64,000 bases of DNA from Camelimonas fluminis (GTDB taxonomy: Bacteria; Pseudomonadota; Alphaproteobacteria; Rhizobiales; Beijerinckiaceae): NCBI RefSeq assembly GCF_014656355.1, contig NZ_BNCG01000008.1, positions 40,293-104,292 on the forward strand. The letters are read 5' to 3'. Both the position numbers and the translations under genes were made by a program. The notes beneath the pieces are model-generated. The model made no database searches. It saw only the letters and a list, made by a program, of their open reading frames with translations, and was not told where the DNA came from. This document shows positions 53,025 to 62,341 of this stretch, in pieces (the stretch's first letter is position 1; each line of letters begins with the position of its first letter).

Positions 53025-54080
53025 ATGTTCATGTGCACCGGCTTTGCGGCCAGAGATTCCGAAGCCCCGCTGGGCGCCTTTTCCTTCAGCCGTCGTGATC
53101 CTGGCCCGTCCGACGTGCTGATTGAAATCCAGTACTGCGGCGTCTGTCATTCGGACCTGCACACGGTGCGCAACGAATGGGGCGGCACGCTGTATCCGTG
53201 CGTGCCGGGCCACGAGATCGTCGGGCGGGTGGCGGCGGTCGGCGACGATGTGAAGAAATTCCGGGTTGGCGATATCGCCGCCGTCGGTTGCCTGGTCGAT
53301 TCCTGCCGCTCCTGTGAAAACTGCCGGGAAGGGCTGGAGCAATATTGCCAGAAGGGCGGGACCGGCACTTACAACGGCAAGGACCGGGTCAGCGGCGGCC
53401 ACACCTTTGGCGGCTATTCCAGCCATGTGGTTGTGACGGAAGATTTCGTGCTGCGGGCGCCGCAGAATCTTGATCCGGCTGGCGTTGCGCCGCTGCTTTG
53501 CGCTGGCGTCACGACCTGGTCGCCGTTGCGCCACTGGGAGGCCGGGCCTGGCAAGACTGTCGGCGTTGTTGGCCTTGGCGGACTTGGCCACATGGCGGTG
53601 AAATTCGCCCATGCGCTCGGCGCGCGCGTCGTGCTGTTCACCACTTCACCGTCCAAGATGGCGGACGGCAAGCGCCTTGGCGCCGATGAGGTGGTGCTGT
53701 CCACCGACCGTGAGGCGATGGCGGCCTGGCGCTCGAAGCTCGATCTGATCATCGACGCCGTCGCCGCGCCGCACGACGTCAACGTCTATCTCGGCATGCT
53801 CAGGCGCGACAGCACGCTGGTTCAGGTGGGCGCGCCGGATGCGCCGTTGCCGGTGAATGTCTTCAGCCTGTTGCCAAACCGGCGCCGGTTCGCGGGTTCG
53901 ATCATCGGCGGCATAGCCGAAACCCAGGAGATGCTGGATTTCTGTGGCGAGCATGGCATCACCGCCGACATCGAAATGATCGCCATGGACGAGATCGAGA
54001 ACGCTTACGCGCGCATGCTGAAAAGCGACGTCAAATATCGCTTCGTCATCGATATGCAGACGCTGCCGCGTGGCGGTTGA
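53025..54080 (+). CDS. Zinc-dependent NAD(P) alcohol dehydrogenase (YahK/cinnamyl type)
   Basis: 351 residues; GGGAG stands before the ATG at 53025. Catalytic zinc ligands are in CGVCHSDLHT and PGHEIVGRV, the four structural-zinc cysteines in CRSCENCREGLEQYC, and the cofactor fold in GVVGLGGLGHMAVKFAHALG. This is the cinnamyl-alcohol dehydrogenase/aldehyde reductase subgroup of the medium-chain family. It probably reduces aldehydes with NADPH. It follows the paaX-like gene by 86 nt on the same strand and may be co-transcribed. Confidence 0.9.
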   Translation: MFMCTGFAARDSEAPLGAFSFSRRDPGPSDVLIEIQYCGVCHSDLHTVRNEWGGTLYPCVPGHEIVGRVAAVGDDVKKFRVGDIAAVGCLVDSCRSCENCREGLEQYCQKGGTGTYNGKDRVSGGHTFGGYSSHVVVTEDFVLRAPQNLDPAGVAPLLCAGVTTWSPLRHWEAGPGKTVGVVGLGGLGHMAVKFAHALGARVVLFTTSPSKMADGKRLGADEVVLSTDREAMAAWRSKLDLIIDAVAAPHDVNVYLGMLRRDSTLVQVGAPDAPLPVNVFSLLPNRRRFAGSIIGGIAETQEMLDFCGEHGITADIEMIAMDEIENAYARMLKSDVKYRFVIDMQTLPRGG

Positions 54081-54108
54081 GTTTGCCTGAAGCGTTGCGG
54101 CGCGAGAG

Positions 54109-54138
54109 TATTTCCCGATCTGTACGGATCGGGAAATA
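54109..54138. terminator. Perfect 12-bp hairpin between convergent genes
   Basis: TATTTCCCGATC (54109-54120) and GATCGGGAAATA (54127-54138) pair perfectly around TGTACG. A second hairpin, CGATCCG / CGGATCG, follows at about 54170-54193. Together they separate the alcohol dehydrogenase from the convergent GST gene. Confidence 0.6.
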
Positions 54139-54210
54139 TTTCCAATCTTGTTCTGGGCGAATCCTGTTCGATCCGTCGGTTCCGCCGGATCGGAAAGCGC
54201 CCTGACGTCG

Positions 54211-54266
54211 CAATGCCAGAGCGTCTGTTCGAGGAAAATGGGCCCCACGTTTCTCGAAAATGCTCC
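54211..54266 (-). repeat. Rhizobiales-type intergenic repeat element, copy D
   Basis: On the minus strand it begins GGAGCATTTTCGAGAAACG and has TTCGAG / CTCGAA inner pairing, like the second half of copy A (TTTTCTCGAAAATG). The identification is visual. Confidence 0.4.
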
Positions 54267-54272
54267 AGATGG

Positions 54273-55145
54273 TCAGCCGCCCATCTTGTCCTGGGTCCGG
54301 GTGTCAAAATCGGACGCGTCGTGCCGTTCGTGCAGCTGGTTCTCTGGCTTGCCGTTGACGTTATTGACCATCCGTCCGCGCCGGACGGCCGGGCGCGCCA
54401 GTATCCGGTCAGCCCAGGCGATGACGTTGGGGTATTCGTGCACGGACAGGAACTCGCCGGCCGTTCCGTACATCTGGCCCTTCGCCAGCGCGCCATACCA
54501 GGGGAACACCGCCATGTCGGCGATGGTGTAGGCGTCGCCGCCCAGCCAGGGGGCTTCGGCCAGCCGGCGGTTCAGCACGTCGAGCTGCCGTTTGGCTTCC
54601 ATCGAAAAACGGTCGATGGCGTATTCGATTTTCATCGGAGCGTAGGCGTAGAAATGGCCGAAGCCACCGCCGAGATAGGGTGCGCTGCCCATTTGCCAGA
54701 ACAGCCACGACAGGCACTCCGCCCGCGCCGCTGGCTCGGTCGGCAGGAAGGCGCCGAATTTTTCCGCGAGATAAACGAGGATGGCGCCGGATTCGAACAC
54801 CCGGACAGGTTTGGAGCCCGAGCGGTCGAGCAGGGCTGGAATCTTCGAGTTCGGATTGACCTCGACAAAACCGCTGCCGAACTGGTCGCCTTCATTGATG
54901 CGGATCAGCCAGGCGTCGTATTCGGCGCCGCTGTGGCCCGCCGCCAGCAACTCCTCCAGCATGATGTTGACTTTCTGGCCGTTCGGCGTGGCCAGTGAAT
55001 AAAGCTGCAGCGGATGCTTGCCGACCGGCAGCTCCTTGTCGTGCGTGGGGCCGGCGACCGGCCGGTTGATACTGGCGAAGGCGCCGCCGCTGGGCTTGCT
55101 CCAGGTCCAGACGTTCGGCGGCGTGTATTCGGACGCATCGCTCAT
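54273..55145 (-). CDS. yghU: Glutathione S-transferase family, YghU/disulfide-reductase type
   Basis: 290 residues. It starts with an N-terminal extension (SEYTPPNVWTW) typical of YghU, then the thioredoxin-fold domain (LYSLATPNGQKVNIMLEELL, NPNSKIPALLD, VFESGAILVYLAEKFG) and a helical domain with LFWQMGSAPYLGGGFGHFYAYAP and YTIADMAVFPWYGAL. YghU/YfcG-type GSTs bind two glutathiones and reduce disulfides. The ribosome-binding site is GGAG upstream of the ATG at 55145. The gene symbol rests on the family pattern. Confidence 0.85.
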   Translation of the reverse strand: MSDASEYTPPNVWTWSKPSGGAFASINRPVAGPTHDKELPVGKHPLQLYSLATPNGQKVNIMLEELLAAGHSGAEYDAWLIRINEGDQFGSGFVEVNPNSKIPALLDRSGSKPVRVFESGAILVYLAEKFGAFLPTEPAARAECLSWLFWQMGSAPYLGGGFGHFYAYAPMKIEYAIDRFSMEAKRQLDVLNRRLAEAPWLGGDAYTIADMAVFPWYGALAKGQMYGTAGEFLSVHEYPNVIAWADRILARPAVRRGRMVNNVNGKPENQLHERHDASDFDTRTQDKMGG

Positions 55146-55352
55146 GCAGCATTCTCCTGTGATGGCCGGATTCGCGGCGGGCCGGAGTTCCCGTCCAGAA
55201 CGTCAGGCGCTTGTGGCGGGGGCAACCGCAGAATCCGGCGACTTCGGAAGGCAGCATCATTCACATCAAACCGCATCGGCGAAAGCCTCTGGACATGCCG
55301 GCCGCGCATGGCTGCCGCGTGGTCCATTTTCGCCCCGCGGCTTGAAATTGCC

Positions 55353-57572
55353 TCAGGCCGTCACCAACACCTTCAGCGGGCCGCTGCGACGCAGCACGTG
55401 CACGATGGACTGCCGGCCTGACACAGCGATGTCGCAGGAGGCCTCGCCGATGCGCAGGTTGCGGATCGTCACTTCGTCGAGGAACGGGGGCAGCAGCGGT
55501 TCGGTGAAGGAAATGGCGTTTCCGGCCGGGTCGAATGAAACGCCAAGGCAGGCCTGCAACATGAACAGCGGCGCCGTCGCCGCCCAGGCCTGGGGCGAGC
55601 AGGCGACCGGATAGAAAGTTGGGCCCTGGCCGCGCTGGCGGGCGAACCCGCAAAACAGCTCGGGCAACCGGCGCATCTCGATATAGGTGGAGGCGGCGAA
55701 CAGGCCCTCAAAGATGCGGCCGGCCTCCGTCCGGTAGCCGTAGCGACGCAGGCCGTAAGCCACCAGCGCATTGTCGTGGGGCCAGACAGAGCCGTTGTGA
55801 TAGCTCATGGGATTGTAGCGCGCCTCGGTGTCCGGAACGGTGCGGACGCCCCAGCCGCAGAAACTGGCCGGCGCCATCAGGGTCTTCGCCACGGCGGCGG
55901 CGCGCTCCGGCAGGGCGAGACCGAAGGTCAGCACGTGGCCAGCGTTGGAGGCGCGCACCCGGCAGGGGCGTTTGTCGCCGTCGAGAGCCAGCACATACGT
56001 GCCCAGTTCCTCATCGAAGAACGCCGCATCGAAGGCCGTCCGCAGGTCGCGGGCCCGCGTCTCGCAGGCGGCGGCGGTCGCGCCGTCGCCCAGCGCCGCC
56101 GCCATGTCGCGCGCCGCCTGCCAGGCGGCGTAGACATAGGCCTGCACCTCGCACAGGGCGATGGGACCGCGCGCCAGCGCGCCGTCGGCGTGAAAGACGG
56201 AATCGAAGCTGTCCTTCCAGCCCTGGTTCACCAGTCCGTCCGGCGTCTGGCGGCCGTATTCGACGAAACCGTCGCCATCCCGGTCGCCGGACGTGCGGAT
56301 CCAGTCCAGCGCGGCCTCCACGTGGGGCCACAGTTGCTGGATGGCGCGCACATCGCCTGTGCGGCGCAGATAGGCGCCGCACAGGGCGACGAACAGCGGC
56401 GTGGAATCGACGCTGCCGTAGTAGCGGCGGAACGGCACCTCCCGCAGTTCGGCCATCTCGCCGTGGCGAACCTCGTGCAGAATCTTGCCGGGCTCGGCGT
56501 CGGCCAGCGGATCGGTTCGCGTCGCCTGGTTGCTGGCGAGATGGCGCAGAACCCCGCGCGTGATCTCCGGGTCGAGCCACAAGGTCTGCAAGGCGGTGAT
56601 GAGCGCGTCACGGCCGAACACCGTGCTGAACCAGGGAATGCCGGCGTAAGGGTAGGGGCCGTCCTCAGTATCAGTCACCAGCATGTAAAGATCGGAGACG
56701 CTGCGCCGCAGCGCTTCGTTGAACACGTCGTTCGAGCTGCTGACCGCCGCCGCCCGCCCGGAGAGGCGCCGCAGGTCGCGCCGCGAGTCGCGCAGGGCGG
56801 CGAAATATCCCTGTGCCGGCGCGTGATTGACGCCGGGGGTCCTGCAACTCACCTCCATGTACAGGGTGCGGCTTTCGCGCGGCGCCAGCGTGAGCTCAAA
56901 CACGGCGCGATTGCCGGTCAGTTGCGACGGTTCCGGATCAAATCCCAGCGTTGTCACCCGCCGGCGCCGGTCGAGCCCCGTATAGGACAGGCGAACGTGG
57001 TTTGCGGCGGGCTCCGGCGGATGCCGTTCGCCGCGGCGCTCGCGCCGGGAGCCGCGCACCTCGAACAGGTCGGCGAAGTCAGCCGCGAAGGTGATGGCGA
57101 TCGTAACGTGATGCGGCTTCTGATCGTAGTTTTTCACCACCACCCGCTGATAACAGGCGGCGTTCCACAGAAAGCAGGAGCGCCGGATATGCAGCGCATC
57201 GCGGACAATCTCCAGTTCGCCGTCCTGGCCCTGGATCTCCGGGTTGGTCAGGTCGCAGGTCAGCGTTGCGTTGTCGTCGCGCAGGATGGATGACAGAAGC
57301 ATGGGCCGGCGCCCGCACACCGTCATGGCCAGGTGCGACAGGTGCCGGGTGTCGCGCCAGAACAGTCCCTCCGGGCTGCGGGGGCCGGAAAGGGCGTCGC
57401 CGTGGTGATCGAACACCGCAAAGGCGTCGCCCTGTTTGAGCGCCCGGGGTTGCGTCTCCTGCAGGGAGGCGTCGCTCTGCACGGACCAGAGATCAGTCTC
57501 GGGTTCGCTGGAAGCGGAGCCGCCAGCCATTGTCTGGGACGCTGTCAGCGACGTCGGTAGGGCGGTTTCCAT
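55353..57572 (-). CDS. Amylo-alpha-1,6-glucosidase/glycogen-debranching family protein
   Basis: 739 residues. The N-terminal domain has the family pattern (FAVFDHHGDALSGPRSPEGLFWRDTRHLSHL) and a beta-sandwich with FAADFADLFEVRG. The C-terminal (alpha/alpha)6 barrel shows YPYAGIPWFSTVFGRDALITALQTLWL, RYYGSVDSTPLFVALCGAYLRRTGD, GLVNQGWKDSFDSVFHADG and MSYHNGSVWPHDNALVAYGL. This is the GH-type AGE fold found in bacterial debranching-like enzymes often placed with a family 4 glycosyltransferase, as here. The substrate is likely an alpha-glucan. The gene is preceded by a duplicated ribosome-binding site. Confidence 0.87.
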   Translation of the reverse strand: METALPTSLTASQTMAGGSASSEPETDLWSVQSDASLQETQPRALKQGDAFAVFDHHGDALSGPRSPEGLFWRDTRHLSHLAMTVCGRRPMLLSSILRDDNATLTCDLTNPEIQGQDGELEIVRDALHIRRSCFLWNAACYQRVVVKNYDQKPHHVTIAITFAADFADLFEVRGSRRERRGERHPPEPAANHVRLSYTGLDRRRRVTTLGFDPEPSQLTGNRAVFELTLAPRESRTLYMEVSCRTPGVNHAPAQGYFAALRDSRRDLRRLSGRAAAVSSSNDVFNEALRRSVSDLYMLVTDTEDGPYPYAGIPWFSTVFGRDALITALQTLWLDPEITRGVLRHLASNQATRTDPLADAEPGKILHEVRHGEMAELREVPFRRYYGSVDSTPLFVALCGAYLRRTGDVRAIQQLWPHVEAALDWIRTSGDRDGDGFVEYGRQTPDGLVNQGWKDSFDSVFHADGALARGPIALCEVQAYVYAAWQAARDMAAALGDGATAAACETRARDLRTAFDAAFFDEELGTYVLALDGDKRPCRVRASNAGHVLTFGLALPERAAAVAKTLMAPASFCGWGVRTVPDTEARYNPMSYHNGSVWPHDNALVAYGLRRYGYRTEAGRIFEGLFAASTYIEMRRLPELFCGFARQRGQGPTFYPVACSPQAWAATAPLFMLQACLGVSFDPAGNAISFTEPLLPPFLDEVTIRNLRIGEASCDIAVSGRQSIVHVLRRSGPLKVLVTA

Positions 57573-57609
57573 GACAGGGCCTCCTGAAAAGACAGGGCCT
57601 CCTGGAAAA
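57573..57609 (-). promoter_or_regulatory. Tandemly duplicated ribosome-binding segment
   Basis: On the minus strand TTTTCCAGGAGGCCCTGTC is followed at once by TTTTCAGGAGGCCCTGTC and then the ATG. Each unit carries a full AGGAGG. Only the second is correctly spaced (7 nt) from the start codon at 57572. Confidence 0.85.
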
Positions 57610-57784
57610 TTCCTGGAGCGTGTTCAGACGGCGCGGACGCCGCCTCGCGGTGCTGCGCCGGGCGAGGCGCGCGGGGGCCGCCAGACATGCAGCCAAGCAA
57701 AAAGATGCAGCAAAATTCTGACCCTGCAAAAAACAGCGACAGATGCCCGGCCGGCGTGGATGGGCCCGATCCGGCCGCCACTGG

Positions 57785-58846
57785 TCAGGCAAACTGCAGC
57801 GGCGGCGATGCGCGGGCGCCCGCAAGGCGCTCGTAAACCGCCAGATAGTCGCGGGCCATGCGGTGGGCGGAAAACCGCTGCTCGAACCTGGCGCGCACCT
57901 GCCCCCGGTCCAGTTCGCCGGCCCTCCTGACCGCCGCCACGGCTTCGTCGATCGAATGGACCAGAAAACCGGTTACGCCATGATCAATGATCTCGGGCGT
58001 CGAGCCACACGGCCAGGCGATGACCGGCGTTCCGCAGGCCATGGCTTCGATCATCACCAGCCCGAATGGCTCCGGCCAGTCGATCGGAAACAGCAGCGCC
58101 CGGGCGTTGCCGAGAAAATCCGCCTTCTCGGTCTCGCCGATTTCCCCGCAGAACGTCACGCAGTCGCAGGTCCGCACCAGCGGCTCGATTGTCTCCGCCC
58201 AATAACAGGCGTCGGCCCGGTCGATCTTCGCCGCTATCCGCAGCGGCAGGCCGGCGCCCGCGGCGATGGCGATGGCCCGATCAGGCCGCTTTTCCGGCGA
58301 AATTCGCCCGAGAAAGGCGAGATAGCCGCCGTCCGGATGGGGCAGGGGCGTCAGCAGCCGTTCTGGCAGACCATGATAGACATTGGCGGCCCAATTTACC
58401 CCAGCCGGCATGGGCGTCCGCTGGGCATGTGAAATGGATACCAGCGGATACCCGGGGAATTGCCGGTAGAAAGCAGCCAGGTCGGGCAGGTCCTGGCGTC
58501 CATGCAGGGTTGTGACGGTTTTGCCGGCGATGTCCCGGAACGTCGGGAAATGCAGCAGGTCCACATGAAAGTGCAGGACATCGAACTCAGCGGCCTTGCG
58601 TCGGACATGATCCATCATCGCCAGATGCCAGGGCAGTTGTTCCTGCACCTCAGGATTGAGGCGCAACGCCATCTCGCAGCATCCGCACAGACGGGCCGAG
58701 GTGACTGAATCAGCGCTGGCGAACAGGGTTACGTCATGACCCATGTCGACAAGTTGCTCGGTCAGATAGGAAACTATTCTTTCGGTGCCTCCATAGAATT
58801 TTGGAGGACAGCGCTCCGCGAGCGGCGCGATCTGGGCAATTTTCAT
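57785..58846 (-). CDS. Glycosyltransferase family 4
   Basis: 353 residues from the ATG at 58846; the frame extended to 59116 crosses the divergent promoter. It starts MKIAQIAPLAERCPPKFYGGTERIVSYL, the GT-B donor/acceptor glycine loop, and ends with the family signature FPIDWPEPFGLVMIEAMACGTPVIAWPCGSTPEII (EX7E motif). FLGRISPEKRPDRAI is the usual linker strand. It transfers a sugar in glucan or exopolysaccharide synthesis. It lies 212 nt upstream of the debranching-type gene on the same strand. Confidence 0.9.
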   Translation of the reverse strand: MKIAQIAPLAERCPPKFYGGTERIVSYLTEQLVDMGHDVTLFASADSVTSARLCGCCEMALRLNPEVQEQLPWHLAMMDHVRRKAAEFDVLHFHVDLLHFPTFRDIAGKTVTTLHGRQDLPDLAAFYRQFPGYPLVSISHAQRTPMPAGVNWAANVYHGLPERLLTPLPHPDGGYLAFLGRISPEKRPDRAIAIAAGAGLPLRIAAKIDRADACYWAETIEPLVRTCDCVTFCGEIGETEKADFLGNARALLFPIDWPEPFGLVMIEAMACGTPVIAWPCGSTPEIIDHGVTGFLVHSIDEAVAAVRRAGELDRGQVRARFEQRFSAHRMARDYLAVYERLAGARASPPLQFA

Positions 58847-59201
58847 GGCGTCACCGTCAGTACTGGAAAGCCGCGGACGCGCGGCGCAGAACTTTACGGG
58901 CCGGCTGTCTTTGCAACGGCAGCGGCAACTGTTTCTGGCCAGACATCCGGACAACGGCATTAACCATAAAAACGTTCCCGGGGCGCCCGTCAGATATGGC
59001 GCTATGTCGCATGACTTTAGGGAAGGGGACTGGCGCGCCGCCGTCGGCAAAATCCTGCCGGTTGTGGCCATCGCGCCGTCGTCATGATTGACGGGCGCGG
59101 CGCCAATATCCGACACTCCCGCTCACAAGCCGGAAAACCGGCGCAAGCGCGGCCTGTCCGGACGACGGCGGCGCAAGGACGACAGGGTTGGAGGAAACGG
59201 G
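58847..59201. promoter_or_regulatory. Divergent promoter region
   Basis: About 355 nt between the glycosyltransferase and the substrate-binding protein genes, with no supported gene. TTAACCAT at 58960-58967 matches the 8-base CtrA half-site. No other element was recognised. Confidence 0.35.
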
Positions 59202-60455
59202 ATGGCCGGCAGAGGCAGAATCCACGTATGGCTGCGCGCGGCGCGGGCTGGAACGGCGTTGTGCGCCGCGACGGGTGTTGTGGCGGGCGCGCTGGCGTTG
59301 ACCGGCGCCGCGCAGGCGCAGGACAAGCCTGCGGCCAGGGAGGAGATCCGCATCGGCAACGTCAACGCCTATAGCGGTCCCGCCGCTGTCTATGCGGTGC
59401 TTGGCAAGGTTCCGGCGGCGTATTTCCGCATGATGAACGATCAGGGCGGCGTCGGCGGGCGCCAGATCCGCTTTATCACCTACGACGACGCCTACAGCCC
59501 GCCGAAAACGGTGGAGCAGACCCGCAAGCTGGTGGAAAACGATCAGGTGTCGGTGATGTACGGCTCGCTGGGCGCCCCGACCAGCTCGGCGACGCTGAAG
59601 TATCTCAACGGCCACAAGATTCCGCACGTCTTCATCGCTTCAGGCGCGACGAAATTCGGCGATCAGGCGGCATGGCCGTGGACCATGGGCTTCCAGCCCA
59701 GCTACCAGACCGAGGGCAAGGCGTTCGCGGCGAATATTCTCAAGACCAAACCAGATGCGAAGATCGCGGTTCTTTATCAGAACGATGATTTCGGCCGCGA
59801 TGTCCTCAAGGGCTTCAAGGACGGTCTTGGCGACAAGGCGAAGATGATCGTCGCCGAAGCCTCCTATGAATCCACAGATCCGACCATCGATTCCCAGATC
59901 GTCAAGCTGAAGGCCTCCGGCGCCGACGTGTTCATGAACATGACCACGCCGAAATTCGCCGCCCAGGCCATTCGCAAGATCGCCGAACTGGGCTGGAAGC
60001 CGACGCATTATCTGGGCAGCAACGCCAATTCCATCGCGGCGGTGCTCGGGCCGGCCGGACTGGACAATGCGAAGGACATTATCTCCAGCGCCTATCTGAA
60101 GGACGCCAACGATCCCGAGTGGAAGGACGATCCGGCGTTCAGGAAATGGAATGCCTTCTATGACAAATACCTGCCCGAAGCGGACCGCAAGGACGCGCTG
60201 ACCGTCTACGCCTATGTCGCCGCGCAGGCGATGGAACAGGTGCTGCGCCAGGCCGGCGACGACGTCACCCCCGCCAACATCATGAAGCAGGCGGCCAATA
60301 TCCGGCACTTCCGGTCTGATCTGCTGTTGCCGGGCATCGAGATCAATACGGCGCCAGATGATCACTATCCGATCGAGCAACTGCAGCTCATCCGGTTTGA
60401 TGGAAAGCAGTATGTGCGGTTTGGACCGGTGATCGATTCCTCAAAGAAACGCTGA
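59202..60455 (+). CDS. ABC transporter periplasmic substrate-binding protein (branched-chain amino acid/amide type)
   Basis: 417 residues from the ATG at 59202, which has GGAGGAAA upstream. A basic N-terminus and hydrophobic stretch lead to a signal peptidase site near AQA-QDKPA. The mature part is Peripla_BP_6-like (IRIGNVNAYSGPAAVYAVLGK, DDAYSPPKTVEQTRKLVE, YESTDPTIDSQIVKLKASGADV). It shares many blocks with the protein encoded at 722-1927. No cognate permease genes are in the window. It is followed on the same strand by a CoA ligase gene, which may hint at import of an organic acid. Confidence 0.87.
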   Translation: MAGRGRIHVWLRAARAGTALCAATGVVAGALALTGAAQAQDKPAAREEIRIGNVNAYSGPAAVYAVLGKVPAAYFRMMNDQGGVGGRQIRFITYDDAYSPPKTVEQTRKLVENDQVSVMYGSLGAPTSSATLKYLNGHKIPHVFIASGATKFGDQAAWPWTMGFQPSYQTEGKAFAANILKTKPDAKIAVLYQNDDFGRDVLKGFKDGLGDKAKMIVAEASYESTDPTIDSQIVKLKASGADVFMNMTTPKFAAQAIRKIAELGWKPTHYLGSNANSIAAVLGPAGLDNAKDIISSAYLKDANDPEWKDDPAFRKWNAFYDKYLPEADRKDALTVYAYVAAQAMEQVLRQAGDDVTPANIMKQAANIRHFRSDLLLPGIEINTAPDDHYPIEQLQLIRFDGKQYVRFGPVIDSSKKR

Positions 60456-60570
60456 CGGCGCGCCGGCCGTTCATGTGGCGCCGCCATTCCTGGACGCCGC
60501 CGGCAGCTTTTCAGCGAAAGGACAGGGGCAGAATCCGTGCATGCCGGACAGGTTCTGCTCCACCCATGTG

Positions 60571-60624
60571 AATTGACGCGTTTTCTCGACACAGAGCGGT
60601 GTCCGCGCCGCAAAAACGCTCCAG
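60571..60624 (-). repeat. Rhizobiales-type intergenic repeat element, copy C
   Basis: On the minus strand CTGGAGCGTTTTTGCGG is followed by GACACCG and GTCGAGAAAACGCGTCAA, the layout of the rhizobial element ending in AAAACGCGTCAA. It sits directly before the CoA ligase ribosome-binding site. Confidence 0.45.
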
Positions 60625-60639
60625 GGCAGGGACGCCGCC

Positions 60640-62286
60640 ATGAACCGCATCACGCCGGAGACGCTTGCCGCGCCCACGGTTTCCGCCATCTTCCACAATG
60701 TCGCCAGCCTGTATCCGGACAATGCCTTCATCGCCGTCGGTCCACTCGCGACGCGGCCATATCTGCCGGAGGGCGTGGAATATACCTACGCCGCCACCCG
60801 GGCCATTGTTGACGATCTGGCCGCCCGCTATCGCGCCGGTGGCTATGGGCCAGGGCATCGCGTTGCGGTCCTGCTGGAGAACCGGCCGGAGCATTTCTTC
60901 CATTTTCTCGCCCTTAACAGCCTCGGCGCATCGCTGGCCCCGGTGAATCCGGACTACCGGCCCGATGAAATGCGCTATCTGCTCGAGCACGCGGAGGCGT
61001 CGTTGCTGGTCGCCCTGCCGGAGCGCCTTGAGCAGGCGCAGCGGGCGCTCGACCTGTGCGCTGACCCGCCGCCGCTGCACGACGTGGCCTCAGGGGCGCC
61101 GTTTCCTCCGGCGCGAACGCCGGCGGGGCAGGCGGCGCCGGATCTCGATACGGAAACCTGCCTTTACTATACGTCCGGCACCACCGGACGGCCCAAGGGC
61201 TGCGTCGCTACCAACCAGTATTATCTGAGCGTTGGACGTGGGTGCTGCAGCAATACCGGCCTTGGACAATACCGCGAGGGCCAGGAGCGCACCTACAATC
61301 CGTTGCCGCTGTTTCATATCAACGCCGGCGTGTTCAGCTTCATGGCGGCGGTGATGAACGGCGGTTGCGTGATCCTGCCCGACCGTTTCCATCCCCATAG
61401 CTGGTGGCGGGAGCTGGCCGACAGCCGCGCCACCATCGCCCATTATCTCGGGGTCATTCCTAGCATGCTGATGAAGCTGGAGCCGTCGCCGCAGGACCGG
61501 GCGCACGGGTTGCGTTTCATGCTGGGCGCCGGCGTCGAACCCGAGATTCACGGCGCGTTTGAAGAGCGCTTCGGCGCGCCGCTGCTTGAATTGTGGGGCA
61601 TGACGGAAACCGGCGGCGGCTTCTTCGCTGACGCGGAGCCGCGCATGATCCACACCCGCGCCATGGGCCGGCCGCTCGGCCGGCCAGGACTCGATCTCGA
61701 CGCCCGCGTCGTCGACGCCGATGACAACGACGTTCCGGTTGGGAACGAGGGACAATTACTGGTGCGGCGCTGCGGCGACAATCCGCGCCTCGGCATGTTC
61801 CGCGAGTATCTGAAAAATCCGGAGGCAACGGCTGAGGCCTGGCGCGGCGGCTGGTTCCACACTGGCGACGTGGTGCGCCAGGATGAAACCGGCATGCTCT
61901 ATTTCGTCGACCGCAACAAAAACATCATCCGCCGCTCGGGCGAAAACATCGCGGCCGCCGAAGTCGAAGCGACGTTGCTGGCGCATCCGGATGTGGCGGA
62001 GGTGGCGGTGGTGGCGGCGCCCGATGAGGTGCGCGAGCAGGAAGTCTTCGCTTGCATCGTGCTGCGGGCCCGGGAGGCGGCCAGCGAGGACAAGGCGCGG
62101 GAGCTGTTCACATGGGCCAATGAGCGGCTGGCCTATTTCAAGCCGCCGGGCTGGGTGCTGTTCCTGGATGCGTTGCCCAAAACCAGCACCCAGAAGGTGC
62201 AGAAGAGCGAACTGTTCGCCGCCGGCGCCGATCCGCGCAAGACCGATGGCGCCATCGATCTGCGGGCGTTGAAAAAGCGGGGGTAG
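60640..62286 (+). CDS. AMP-dependent CoA ligase, CaiC-like
   Basis: 548 residues. The ANL motifs are CLYYTSGTTGRPKGC (A3), LLELWGMTETGGGFF (A5), WFHTGDVVRQDETGMLYFVDRNKN (A7-A8), IIRRSGENIAAAEVEATL and, at the C-terminus, PKTSTQKVQKSEL, where a lysine stands at the usual catalytic place but the normal TGK is TQK. The overall pattern is closest to crotonobetaine/carnitine-CoA ligases. The substrate is not determined. GGGCAGGGA precedes the ATG. Confidence 0.87.
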   Translation: MNRITPETLAAPTVSAIFHNVASLYPDNAFIAVGPLATRPYLPEGVEYTYAATRAIVDDLAARYRAGGYGPGHRVAVLLENRPEHFFHFLALNSLGASLAPVNPDYRPDEMRYLLEHAEASLLVALPERLEQAQRALDLCADPPPLHDVASGAPFPPARTPAGQAAPDLDTETCLYYTSGTTGRPKGCVATNQYYLSVGRGCCSNTGLGQYREGQERTYNPLPLFHINAGVFSFMAAVMNGGCVILPDRFHPHSWWRELADSRATIAHYLGVIPSMLMKLEPSPQDRAHGLRFMLGAGVEPEIHGAFEERFGAPLLELWGMTETGGGFFADAEPRMIHTRAMGRPLGRPGLDLDARVVDADDNDVPVGNEGQLLVRRCGDNPRLGMFREYLKNPEATAEAWRGGWFHTGDVVRQDETGMLYFVDRNKNIIRRSGENIAAAEVEATLLAHPDVAEVAVVAAPDEVREQEVFACIVLRAREAASEDKARELFTWANERLAYFKPPGWVLFLDALPKTSTQKVQKSELFAAGADPRKTDGAIDLRALKKRG

Positions 62287-62341
62287 ATGGCGGACGGCGG
62301 CAAATTCGCGCCAGGCGGCGGGTTCTGCCTGACGCGCCGCC

